Part shown: piece after piece, positions 1 through 6,576 of the stretch
Position numbering within the stretch: the stretch's first letter is position 1
Layout: each line of letters starts with the position of its first letter
NCBI GenBank assembly: GCA_020426085.1
Contig: JAGQQP010000147.1
Location: 1 to 8,697, forward strand
Reading direction: 5' to 3'
DNA length: 8,697 nt
Source of the DNA: Planctomycetaceae bacterium
GTDB lineage: Bacteria; Planctomycetota; Planctomycetia; Planctomycetales; Planctomycetaceae
Notes under the pieces: generated by a model
Seen by the model: only the letters and a program-made list of their open reading frames with translations
Told to the model about the DNA's origin: nothing
Databases searched by the model: none
Program-made: the position numbers and the translations under genes

Positions 1-121
1 GTGAGATCAATAATTCTTCGACCACCTGCTGCTGGCCGATAATCACCCGGTTCACTTCCTGCAGGAGTCGCTGATAGGCCTGATGTAATTGTTCCACCGA
101 TTCCAGATCGGAAGTTTCCAT
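1..121 (-). CDS. MoxR-family AAA+ ATPase, N-terminal fragment (cut by window edge)
   Basis: Only the first 40 codons are visible; the gene runs off the left edge. Read on the minus strand from the ATG at 121-119, the peptide has an acidic, helical start (METSDLESVEQLH) and then R-V-I-I-G-Q-Q-Q-V-V-E-E-L-L. This matches the segment just before the Walker A motif in MoxR ATPases, typically 'V-I-x-G-Q-x-x-x-V-x-x-L-L'. MoxR proteins are AAA+ chaperone-like ATPases, usually paired with VWA-domain proteins. The frame stays open upstream to a TAG, with a GTG at 136 as an alternative start. Neither start has a convincing ribosome binding site, and ATG is chosen because the product then begins like the MoxR at 2710. 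It lies 125 bases downstream of the hydrolase gene on the same strand, with no clear terminator between them, so co-transcription is possible. The family call rests on about 25 residues. Confidence 0.7.
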   Translation of the reverse strand, partial: METSDLESVEQLHQAYQRLLQEVNRVIIGQQQVVEELLIS

Positions 122-246
122 CTTAGGGTCGCTGCTCACAATGATGCCAGTTTCTGATTCAAAGAAAAGAATGAAGCCCGCCGGTGTCGACTCCTACTAT
201 TGTGACGGGCGTACCCGGGTAGATGCAAGGCTGCTGGCAGGAGTTC

Positions 247-2349
247 TCAGCTGTCAGCACCTTTTGCCCCCCAGGGAGCGATTTGCGTAAGGCCTTTACC
301 CGACTTCAGTTCAGCGTAACAGTCTGGCATATCAAAGACAGTCAATACGTTCGGCACCAGTGTAGAAAGGGGCCAATCGTAATGCTCGGTTTCAGCAATG
401 TCGCTGAAGGAGGTCAGTGCATTCTTTAATGTCACCTGTTTCACATGTGGTGAGAACAGGGCAGCAAACGTCGCTGGCAGTGCGCCCCAGCCGCGCCCGA
501 TCAGATGGATATCGGTATGCCCGTTGGCTGCCATCCAGTCGAGAACCCTGAGGACGTCAAATGTCTTCTGCCCGACATACGGGTCATCCAGCATGACGGA
601 ATGGGCTGCATAAAAGTAATCACTGCCGTACGGCGTAAAGAAAGAATTCGGGTTAGTTGTGTCCGGCATCGATTCTCCCACGCCGCGCACATCACAGGTA
701 TATAAAATGCGTTTTTTGTCCTCACTGGCAGTTTTCAGCAGAGGTTCTTCCCGCAGTTCTGCATCGGAAGAGACATGGGAGATATACAGTGTGGCCTGTT
801 TGCCGGCGTCTTGAGGCGGACGGGAATAAAGTTTCTCGTCAGACACACGGTACACGATAGCCTGAATGCCCGGTTCTGTTTCCACCGCATAAGCGATCGT
901 ATTTTTCAGCGGATAGTTTTTGCCGCCCCGGTTTCTGAGAATCCGATAATCGGGTGTCCCTTCGATATTTTTTAAACGCAATGTTTCCGCCACTGCCGAC
1001 TGCAGGGCAGCACCCGACAGTGGCTTGCGCTGCGCCGCGAGTGACTTTGACAGTTCTGCCGTATAAACGTGAATGGGTTTAGAACCGATGTCTGCGACGG
1101 AACCTTTCGGGGTACACCAGAGAGTTTCATCTTTCTCGATGACCAGCTTTGGTTCTTTTGATTCACTGGAAACGCCGGTCGCCTGGTTAAACCATTCATA
1201 CATGGCTTCGCGATTTTCCTGCGAGTAACCATGATAGGTAGGGCCTACGAACATCGAAACATTGTCTTCGTGACCCAGTAGTTTGTAGAGTCGCTTCAGC
1301 CGCAGATACGCTTCCCGCGCGCCCCGCACATCGAAATAGTCTCGTTCTTTACTGAGAATGCGAACCGGTTTCGGTGCCTGTGCCGCCAGGAAGTCGGCGT
1401 GATCCAGTTCCAGCGCCAGCGCTTTGGGTGGACACTGTTCTGTATCCGCGGGGAGTTCATTCTCCATGTTGCGACGGAAGGTGGTGACGAAACAACTGGG
1501 AGCTGCCATCGCCCAGCGTGGCTCCACACCACATAGCCAGGTGGTCATGGTGCCGCCTCCCGAATTGCCTGTAACACCGACCTGGTCCGGATCGACTTCT
1601 TTACGGGTCAGTAGATAATCGAGCGCACGAACCCCGTCCCAGGCGCGCCACATTGCCAGATTTTCACCGACCAGAAACTGCTGGTTGCCGCCATGCAGAT
1701 GTTCGCGTACTCCGACACCCACTGTGGATTTAAGATCATCGCCGCTGTACTGGACCCGTTCCCCCTGACCGATGGGATCGTAAATTAAAACGACGTATCC
1801 CTTGCGCGCGAGCCCTTGTGAGAATGATTGATATGCGGTCTCTGCTTTCCCGTTATGCGAATGGCCGCAGGTCCCCACGACGCCAGGCACGGGTTTGGTG
1901 ATCCCTTTGGGAACGTACAGATTCGCCGTGACCAGAAATCCGGGACGGCTTTCGAAGATCACATTTTCAATTGTATAAGTATCACGATCGGTCGTTTTCG
2001 TGATCCGTGCATTGAGCGGCGTGCGCTCGGGTTCCGGGCCGAACGATTCACGAATGCGTTTCTGTACGGAGGCGACATAGGCTTCCGCGTCTGCTTTGGT
2101 TTTTAACGCGTCGAGACGCTGAATCGTTTTGGCTTCCTGTTCCCGAACGCGATCAACAAAATATTCCTGCACCATCCGCGGGAAGCGGTTTAAGTTTTCT
2201 ATCTTCTGGTCGGCAGGAGCCGCCACCAGTTCCTGAAGTACCAGATGATCTAAGAGACTGAGACCAGCCAGGCTCATGCCTCCTGACTGTAGAAAAGACC
2301 GTCGTGTGAGAGAGGCGAACTGGTCGATCGACTGATTGGGGCCCGTCAT
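247..2349 (-). CDS. Tat-exported alpha/beta hydrolase, acetylxylan-esterase-like, tandem domains
   Basis: A 700-residue predicted exported ester hydrolase. Residues 15-20 (T-R-R-S-F-L) followed by a hydrophobic stretch to about residue 38 form a twin-arginine signal, so export of the folded protein is likely. Domain 1 (about 100-395) has a Y-D-P-I-G-Q-G-E-R strand-loop (190-198) and the nucleophile elbow G-N-S-G-G (Ser263). Candidate acids are Asp337 or Asp340, and the histidine is His373 in T-Y-H-G-Y, so a full Ser-Asp-His triad is plausible. Domain 2 (about 480-700) repeats the fold: D-V-R-G-V-G-E-S (553-560) and an elbow G-R-G-W-G (618-622), where Gly620 replaces serine, so it looks catalytically dead. 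Proteins of this layout in planctomycetes are often named acetylxylan esterase or alpha/beta hydrolase; the true substrate, possibly an acetylated polysaccharide, is unknown. The ATG is supported by an AGGA-type ribosome binding site. A partial MoxR gene follows 125 bases downstream. Confidence 0.8.
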   Translation of the reverse strand: MTGPNQSIDQFASLTRRSFLQSGGMSLAGLSLLDHLVLQELVAAPADQKIENLNRFPRMVQEYFVDRVREQEAKTIQRLDALKTKADAEAYVASVQKRIRESFGPEPERTPLNARITKTTDRDTYTIENVIFESRPGFLVTANLYVPKGITKPVPGVVGTCGHSHNGKAETAYQSFSQGLARKGYVVLIYDPIGQGERVQYSGDDLKSTVGVGVREHLHGGNQQFLVGENLAMWRAWDGVRALDYLLTRKEVDPDQVGVTGNSGGGTMTTWLCGVEPRWAMAAPSCFVTTFRRNMENELPADTEQCPPKALALELDHADFLAAQAPKPVRILSKERDYFDVRGAREAYLRLKRLYKLLGHEDNVSMFVGPTYHGYSQENREAMYEWFNQATGVSSESKEPKLVIEKDETLWCTPKGSVADIGSKPIHVYTAELSKSLAAQRKPLSGAALQSAVAETLRLKNIEGTPDYRILRNRGGKNYPLKNTIAYAVETEPGIQAIVYRVSDEKLYSRPPQDAGKQATLYISHVSSDAELREEPLLKTASEDKKRILYTCDVRGVGESMPDTTNPNSFFTPYGSDYFYAAHSVMLDDPYVGQKTFDVLRVLDWMAANGHTDIHLIGRGWGALPATFAALFSPHVKQVTLKNALTSFSDIAETEHYDWPLSTLVPNVLTVFDMPDCYAELKSGKGLTQIAPWGAKGADS

Positions 2350-2357
2350 GCAGTATT

Positions 2358-2363
2358 ATCCTG
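2358..2363 (-). promoter_or_regulatory. Ribosome binding site of the hydrolase gene
   Basis: On the minus strand this reads CAGGAT, containing the Shine-Dalgarno core AGGA. Eight bases separate it from the ATG at 2349-2347. It fixes the start so that the Tat signal lies at the very N-terminus. Confidence 0.55.
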
Positions 2364-2495
2364 ATGAATTGAAATTTTATGATGACATCGAAATGAAGGG
2401 GCATTCGCATTGTCAGCCACTGAAAGGACTGAACACACAGACAAAGCTCCTGAATTTCATAAATGATTGCTACCAGAAGTGATTGTTATCAAAAT

Positions 2496-2527
2496 TTGGT
2501 TTTCTTTACAATTGGCTTCTCTATAAT
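2496..2527 (+). promoter_or_regulatory. Possible sigma-70-type promoter for the MoxR gene
   Basis: A perfect -10 hexamer TATAAT lies at 2522-2527 in an AT-rich stretch upstream of the MoxR gene. The best -35 candidate, TTGGTT at 2496-2501, is 20 bases away, longer than the preferred 16-18. A better hexamer, TTTACA at 2505-2510, is only 11 bases away. A second perfect TATAAT at 2573-2578 could be the true -10, but its -35 is also poor. Initiation near 2534 would give a leader of about 175 bases before the ATG at 2710. The hexamers are seen directly; promoter activity is inferred. Confidence 0.35.
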
Positions 2528-2537
2528 GAAACTCAGT

Positions 2538-2571
2538 CAGAGAATTGTACAGAAATATTTTCTCTGTTTTT
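2538..2571 (+). repeat. Inverted repeat followed by T run in the MoxR leader
   Basis: CAGAGAA (2538-2544) and TTCTCTG (2560-2566) are perfect 7-base inverted repeats around a 15-base loop, immediately followed by five T's (2567-2571). In RNA from the plus strand this would be a hairpin with a U tract, the outline of an intrinsic terminator, though the stem is AT-rich and weak. It starts just after the predicted transcription start of the 2522 promoter, and it also lies just upstream of the second TATAAT. It may be a leader hairpin, an operator-like dyad, or chance in AT-rich DNA. Confidence 0.3.
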
Positions 2572-2709
2572 ATATAATTCCATATCCCCTCGAAACCCGT
2601 TAGACTGTCAGTTGAAATCAATGTAGGAATCCTGTATTTCTGAACGTTGATACCCCGACTGTGCTCACCGTTGTATCAACATCAAAGCTCATCAGAAAAT
2701 GGATCTTTA

Positions 2710-3663
2710 ATGGAAGTCAGCTCCCAGCAAGAAACCGCCAGCCTGGTCAAGACACTGCATGACAATATCTCCAGCGTCCTCATTGGTAAACCGGATGTTG
2801 TACAACTGGCGATTGTGACTCTGCTGGCGGAAGGCCATATACTGATTGAAGATGCACCCGGCGTGGGTAAGACATCACTCGCGAAAGCAATTGCCAAAAG
2901 TCTCGACTGTAACTACACACGAGTGCAGTTCACTCCGGATATGCTCCCCTCTGATATTCTGGGCTCAAATGTCTTTCTGCCGAGTCTGGGTGAGTTCGAA
3001 TTCCGTAAAGGCCCGATCTTCTCCAATATATTGCTGGCAGACGAAATCAACCGGACGCCTCCCCGTACCCAGAGTGCGCTGCTGGAAGCGATGAATGAAG
3101 GCCAGGTCAGTGTGGAAGGCCAGACGATTACCCTGCAGCCTCCGTTCTTCGTCCTGGCGACGCAAAACCCTTACGAATTCGAAGGCACCTATCCCCTGCC
3201 GGAAAACCAGCTCGACCGCTTCATGATGTGTATTGATATCGGTTATCCCGATCGGGCCATTGAACGTGAAGTACTGATTCAGCATCGCAATGGTGAGCCG
3301 GTGGAAACTCTGCAATCCGTCCTGTCGGTGAAACAACTGCGTGAAATGCAACAGGCAGTGCGAAATGTCCGGGTCGATGATTCCCTCACGGACTATATAT
3401 TGGAAATCGTAGATACAACCCGCAACCACCCCGAATTGACATTGGGCGTGAGTACCCGCGGAGCCATTACGTTTTCGCATGCGGTTCAGGGAAAAGCATT
3501 TACTGAAGGGCGAGATTACGTCATCCCCGATGACATCAAACAGTTGGCAGTACCGGTGTTAGCACATCGCGTGATTACCCGGTCCCTGGTGCGTGAAAGC
3601 CAGAGAAGCCGTGCCACGGAGATTATTCGCCAGATTCTTCAACAGATCCCGGTCCCGGCTTGA
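2710..3663 (+). CDS. MoxR-family AAA+ ATPase
   Basis: A complete 317-residue MoxR-type AAA+ ATPase, the usual family length. Visible motifs in order: V-L-I-G-K-P-D-V-V (23-31) before the core; Walker A D-A-P-G-V-G-K-T-S (48-56, Lys54); Walker B L-L-A-D-E-I-N (108-114, Asp111/Glu112); sensor 1 in L-A-T-Q-N-P (149-154, Asn153); the arginine-finger region E-N-Q-L-D-R-F (165-171, Arg170); sensor 2 in S-T-R-G-A (248-252, Arg250); and the lid helix D-D-I-K-Q-L-A-V-P-V-L (274-284). MoxR ATPases act in the cytoplasm as chaperone-like remodelers, usually with VWA/DUF58 proteins, but no such partner is next to it here. The frame extends upstream to a TTG at 2647. The ATG at 2710 is preferred because the extra 21 residues look like translated leader, and the chosen start matches the pattern of the family and of the other MoxR fragment. 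The ribosome binding site is weak (GGA, 6 bases before). The client is unknown. Confidence 0.93.
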   Translation: MEVSSQQETASLVKTLHDNISSVLIGKPDVVQLAIVTLLAEGHILIEDAPGVGKTSLAKAIAKSLDCNYTRVQFTPDMLPSDILGSNVFLPSLGEFEFRKGPIFSNILLADEINRTPPRTQSALLEAMNEGQVSVEGQTITLQPPFFVLATQNPYEFEGTYPLPENQLDRFMMCIDIGYPDRAIEREVLIQHRNGEPVETLQSVLSVKQLREMQQAVRNVRVDDSLTDYILEIVDTTRNHPELTLGVSTRGAITFSHAVQGKAFTEGRDYVIPDDIKQLAVPVLAHRVITRSLVRESQRSRATEIIRQILQQIPVPA

Positions 3664-3676
3664 ACCGGTCATCTGG

Positions 3677-3694
3677 CTGCAGCCATTGCTGCAG
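3677..3694 (+). terminator. Hairpin downstream of the MoxR gene, possible terminator
   Basis: CTGCAGC (3677-3683), a CATT loop, then GCTGCAG (3688-3694) form a perfect 7-bp GC-rich stem with a tetraloop, extendable by one G-U pair. It begins 13 bases after the MoxR stop codon. The following sequence is only loosely T-rich (from about 3705) with no immediate U tract, so it is an imperfect intrinsic terminator. It may instead protect the 3' end of the transcript. Confidence 0.4.
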
Positions 3695-3734
3695 TGATGT
3701 GCTGAATTTCTATTCTTATGCTATTATTAAATAG

Positions 3735-3763
3735 TCGACTGGACGGGTATCGGATAAGATAAT
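3735..3763 (+). promoter_or_regulatory. Possible promoter for the YyaL/DsbD-like gene
   Basis: TCGACT (3735-3740, four of six matches to TTGACA) and GATAAT (3758-3763, five of six matches to TATAAT) are spaced by exactly 17 bases. They lie about 100 bases upstream of the ATG at 3865 and after the hairpin that follows MoxR. This would make the downstream genes a separate transcription unit. The spacing and matches are seen; activity is inferred. Confidence 0.4.
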
Positions 3764-3780
3764 GTTACCCACCGCCGGAT

Positions 3781-3801
3781 CAGCCAATCAACTGCTGGCT
3801 G
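3781..3801. repeat. Short inverted repeat upstream of the YyaL/DsbD-like gene
   Basis: CAGCCA (3781-3786) and TGGCTG (3796-3801) are perfect inverted repeats around nine bases, some 15-20 bases after the predicted -10 element, roughly where the transcript would begin. It has no following T run. It could be a regulator-binding dyad or a 5'-leader hairpin, or chance. Confidence 0.25.
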
Positions 3802-3850
3802 GCGTAGACTGAATCGTAAATCGGGTCTCGAGAGATCAGCCCGCCCCCCC

Positions 3851-3856
3851 GAAGGA
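3851..3856 (+). promoter_or_regulatory. Ribosome binding site of the YyaL/DsbD-like gene
   Basis: GAAGGA ends 8 bases before the ATG at 3865, a near-ideal Shine-Dalgarno placement. It favours this start over the internal Met7 codon. A run of seven C's (3844-3850) sits directly before it. Confidence 0.7.
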
Positions 3857-3864
3857 ATCATAAA

Positions 3865-6504
3865 ATGGATTTGCATAAAAATATGAAATGGTGGATTGTT
3901 CTGCTGCTGACCATCTTATTCTTTGTTTCTAACTGGAAACCAGCGAACCTGTCTGCCAGTGAAAAGCCGGCCAACGAAGATTCGAAAACCAAAGCTACCG
4001 AATCAGCAAAGACGAAAAACAAAGCCATGTTTACCAACCGTCTTTCCAAAGAGACCAGCCCGTACCTGTTGTTGCACCAGCACAATCCTGTCGACTGGTA
4101 TCCCTGGGGACCGGAAGCGTTTGAGAAAGCGAAGCAGGAAAACAAAATCATTTTTCTGTCGGTGGGGTACAGCAGCTGTTACTGGTGCCACGTGATGGAA
4201 CGGCTGGTGTTTGAGAACCCCGAAATCGCGAAGTATATGAATGAGAACTTTGTGAATATCAAAGTCGATCGCGAAGAACGGCCGGATATCGACGATATCT
4301 ATATGACCTCGTTAAGCGTTTACTTTCATCTGATTGGCGCGCCCGATAATGGAGGCTGGCCGCTTTCGATGTTTTTAACTCCTGATCGCGAGCCTTTTGC
4401 TGGGGGCACCTACTTCCCGCCTACCGATCAGGGAGGCCAGATGAGTTTCCCCCGCGTCCTCGCAAAAGTAAATGAACTGTGGAGCGGCGATAAAGCGAAG
4501 GTAGAGCAGAGTGCCACGATCATCGCCAAAGAAGTCGCCCGGCTGCAGAAAGAAGAAGGGGCTGGGGAAGCCATTCCGATCGAAGACAGACTGGTCAAAG
4601 CGGGTGTACGATCCATCAATGCCAGTTTTGATCCCGAGTATGGCGGGATTGACTTTTCGGAAGTCAGTCCGAATGGACCCAAGTTCCCCACGTCGTCCAA
4701 GCTGGTCTTACTGCAGTACGACATTGAATCGCCGGTCGCAGAAAGTACGTCAGCAGAATCGGCAAAGGTGCTCTACCAGACGCTCGACGCAATGGCGAAT
4801 GGCGGCATCTACGATCATCTGGGGGGCGGCTTTCATCGTTACAGTACCGATCGCTACTGGCATGTGCCTCACTTCGAAAAAATGCTGTACGACAACGGCC
4901 AGCTGGCATCGCTGTATGCGAACGCTTACGGTCAGACAGGCAACGCACAATACAAGCAGGTCGCGGAAGGCATCATCGATTTTGTCTTACGCGAGCTGAC
5001 CGATCCCCAGGGAGGCTTCTATTCCGCTCTGGATGCGGAAACCGACGGCGTGGAAGGCGAACATTATGCCTGGTCTCAGGAAGAACTGAAAAAGATTCTG
5101 GGAGACGGCTATCCCCTGTTCGCTGAATTTTATGGCTTGAACGAACCGGTTCGCTTTGAACACGGTTACGTACTGCATCGCGTGACAAGTCTCAAAGCAC
5201 TCGCCGAAAAACAGAAGATGACTCCCGCAGAGCTGGAATCACAACTGGCGACGATGCGTGAGAAACTGCATGCGGTTCGCAATCAACGAAAGCCGCTGTT
5301 GAAAGACGACAAAATCCTGACCAGCTGGAACGGTCTGATGATCACGGGCATGGCCAATACAGGTCGCATCCTGAAACGTCCTGACTACACAGCCGCTGCC
5401 GAAAAAGCGGCACAGTTCATACTGGATCAGATGCGCGACGATCAGGGGCACCTGTATCGCAGCTATCGCGCCGGCCAGGCCCGGCTGAATGCGTATCTGG
5501 ATGACTATGCCTTTCTGGTCCAGGGGCTGCTCGCGCTGTACGAAGCGACCGGTAAACAGCAGTGGCTGGATCAGGCGCAGGCATTGACTGACCTGCAGAT
5601 CAAACTCTTCTGGGACCAGAAAGAACATGGTTTCTTCTTCACCACACATGATCACGAACAATTGATTGCCCGCACCAAGAATGCATACGACGCCGCGATC
5701 CCGTCCGGCAACAGTATCAGCACACGGAACCTGATTCAGTTATCACAGCTGACCGGAGATCAGAAATATCGACAGCACGCAGACCAGACGCTGCAGCTGT
5801 TTGGACGCGTGATTAAACGCTATCCGGATCGATGTGCCCAGCTGGTGCAGGCGGTGGGAGAGTTCCTGGCAACCCCCGCGGATCAGAAACAATCGACATT
5901 GATGCTTCCCGCCACAGATGCGAGTTTTGCACTAGGGACTCTGCAGCAGTTCGAAGAAAACTCAGAGCAGCTGGCCAGCGTCACACCCGGGCTGGAATTA
6001 CTCGCACTCGCTGGTTTGGGTCAGGTTACTCCCAAGAAAAATCTGGTAACCGCAAAAGCCTATCTTTCCGTTGATAAGCTGCCCGCGGGGAAAACCTGTC
6101 AGGTGGCAATTGTACTCACAATCGATGAAGGCTGGCACATCAATGCGAACCCCGCCAAACCCGATTTCATGGTACCAACCACGTTCACAGTGAAATCAGC
6201 TCAACAGGTCACTCTGTCTCAAATCAAATATCCGGCCGGCCACGCATTTACTGTGGAAGGCTTCGATGAACCGCTGCAGGTTTACGAGAAACAGGCAATC
6301 ATCCGGGGCACATTGACGATTCCCGCTGCAGCAGCCGGGAAAGCAGAGCAGCTGGAACTCAACGTCAAGTACCAGGCCTGTAATGATAAAACCTGCATTC
6401 GCCCGACGACAGTCGGCCTGAAAGGGAATTTCCAGATCGCCAGACCCGGAGAACCAGTAAAACAGGTGAATCAGAAATGGTTTCAGACAGATGGAAATAA
6501 CTGA
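3865..6504 (+). CDS. Exported YyaL/SPATA20-type thioredoxin-domain protein fused to a DsbD-alpha-like domain
   Basis: An 879-residue protein with three visible parts. Residues 1-31 are a Sec-type signal or membrane anchor: K-x-M-K, then a hydrophobic core at about 9-21 and an A-S site near 31. Residues about 57-220 form the DUF255 thioredoxin-like domain typical of YyaL/SPATA20 proteins: [14 protein letters not shown] (65-78), the redox pair C105-Y-W-C108 followed by H-V-M, and K-V-D-R-E-E-R-P (133-140). Residues about 240-715 are the alpha/alpha-barrel part, with the hallmark G-G-F-H-R-Y-S-T-D (321-329), H-F-E-K-M-L-Y-D-N (336-344) and S-G-N-S (614-617). Residues about 727-858 resemble the N-terminal domain of DsbD: G-W-H-I-N-A (756-761) and Y-Q-A-C839-N-D-K-T-C844. 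YyaL proteins alone are usually about 670-690 residues, so the tail is an addition. An extracytoplasmic thiol-redox role is inferred; the exact reaction is unknown. Pyruvate kinase begins 72 bases downstream. Confidence 0.88.
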   Translation: MDLHKNMKWWIVLLLTILFFVSNWKPANLSASEKPANEDSKTKATESAKTKNKAMFTNRLSKETSPYLLLHQHNPVDWYPWGPEAFEKAKQENKIIFLSVGYSSCYWCHVMERLVFENPEIAKYMNENFVNIKVDREERPDIDDIYMTSLSVYFHLIGAPDNGGWPLSMFLTPDREPFAGGTYFPPTDQGGQMSFPRVLAKVNELWSGDKAKVEQSATIIAKEVARLQKEEGAGEAIPIEDRLVKAGVRSINASFDPEYGGIDFSEVSPNGPKFPTSSKLVLLQYDIESPVAESTSAESAKVLYQTLDAMANGGIYDHLGGGFHRYSTDRYWHVPHFEKMLYDNGQLASLYANAYGQTGNAQYKQVAEGIIDFVLRELTDPQGGFYSALDAETDGVEGEHYAWSQEELKKILGDGYPLFAEFYGLNEPVRFEHGYVLHRVTSLKALAEKQKMTPAELESQLATMREKLHAVRNQRKPLLKDDKILTSWNGLMITGMANTGRILKRPDYTAAAEKAAQFILDQMRDDQGHLYRSYRAGQARLNAYLDDYAFLVQGLLALYEATGKQQWLDQAQALTDLQIKLFWDQKEHGFFFTTHDHEQLIARTKNAYDAAIPSGNSISTRNLIQLSQLTGDQKYRQHADQTLQLFGRVIKRYPDRCAQLVQAVGEFLATPADQKQSTLMLPATDASFALGTLQQFEENSEQLASVTPGLELLALAGLGQVTPKKNLVTAKAYLSVDKLPAGKTCQVAIVLTIDEGWHINANPAKPDFMVPTTFTVKSAQQVTLSQIKYPAGHAFTVEGFDEPLQVYEKQAIIRGTLTIPAAAAGKAEQLELNVKYQACNDKTCIRPTTVGLKGNFQIARPGEPVKQVNQKWFQTDGNN

Positions 6505-6510
6505 ACTCAG

Positions 6511-6551
6511 CTGCTTTAAAGCAGATCCATGCGCACGCTACGATCTGCTTT
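6511..6551 (+). terminator. Overlapping inverted repeats before pyruvate kinase, terminator or attenuator candidate
   Basis: AAAGCAGATC (6518-6527) and GATCTGCTTT (6542-6551) are perfect 10-base inverted repeats with a 14-base loop, followed by a T-rich stretch ending in five T's (6562-6566). The left arm can also pair with CTGCTTT just upstream (6511-6517), since 6511-6524 is a 14-base perfect palindrome. One segment, AAAGCAG, thus has two mutually exclusive partners, as in attenuators. The simpler reading is an intrinsic terminator for the upstream gene. The structure lies directly before the pyruvate kinase ribosome binding site, so it could also affect translation. The repeats are seen; the function is inferred. 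Confidence 0.5.
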
Positions 6552-6565
6552 CTCTCAATTCTTTT

Positions 6566-6570
6566 TAAGG
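6566..6570 (+). promoter_or_regulatory. Ribosome binding site deciding the pyruvate kinase start
   Basis: TAAGG lies 6 bases before the ATG at 6577 and 3 bases before the ATG at 6574. It supports one of these two adjacent ATGs, preferably 6577, over the upstream in-frame ATG at 6529. That upstream ATG has no such site and falls inside the hairpin loop. Confidence 0.55.
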
Positions 6571-6576
6571 TTCATG

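Larger units (their letters stand above)
2350..2709. other. Divergent intergenic region between hydrolase and MoxR genes
   Basis: A 360-base non-coding stretch between two divergently read genes, so it should hold promoters for both. The middle (about 2455-2590) is clearly AT-rich compared with its surroundings. On the plus strand there are two perfect TATAAT hexamers (2522-2527 and 2573-2578) with a 7-bp inverted repeat and a T run between them, listed separately. On the minus strand I found only weak -35/-10 matches, such as TTGTAA near 2510 followed 17 bases later by TAACAA, and I do not call a promoter for the hydrolase. I see no tRNA, riboswitch or conserved small-RNA pattern. The bases 2647-2709 are open in the MoxR frame from a TTG, but they look like leader rather than protein. 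Confidence 0.6.

Noticed and set aside
223..429. Small plus-strand open frame near the left edge
   Set aside because: It overlaps the 3' end of the minus-strand hydrolase, and no domain or signal supports it.
2647..2709. N-terminal extension of MoxR from a TTG codon
   Set aside because: The added 21 residues do not resemble MoxR N-termini. The ATG at 2710 gives the usual family length and a start like that of the other MoxR fragment.
2965..3480. A 171-codon open frame on the minus strand, antisense to the MoxR gene
   Set aside because: Fully inside the MoxR coding region, with no motif or ribosome binding site; a shadow of the sense frame.
3844..3850. Run of seven C's as a phase-variable tract
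   Set aside because: It is short and non-coding; a length change would only slightly alter the leader before the ribosome binding site. Nothing else suggests phase variation.
3664..3864. Possible small RNA or missed small gene between MoxR and the YyaL/DsbD-like gene
   Set aside because: No open frame with a good start was seen, and the visible signals (hairpin, promoter-like pair, ribosome binding site) fit ordinary end and start of transcription.
5239..5661. A 140-codon open frame on the minus strand inside the YyaL/DsbD-like gene
   Set aside because: Shadow of the sense frame, with no family resemblance or start signal.
6529..6576. Upstream in-frame ATG for pyruvate kinase giving 16 extra residues
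   Set aside because: It has no ribosome binding site and falls in the loop of the inverted repeat, while TAAGG sits properly before the ATGs at 6574 and 6577.
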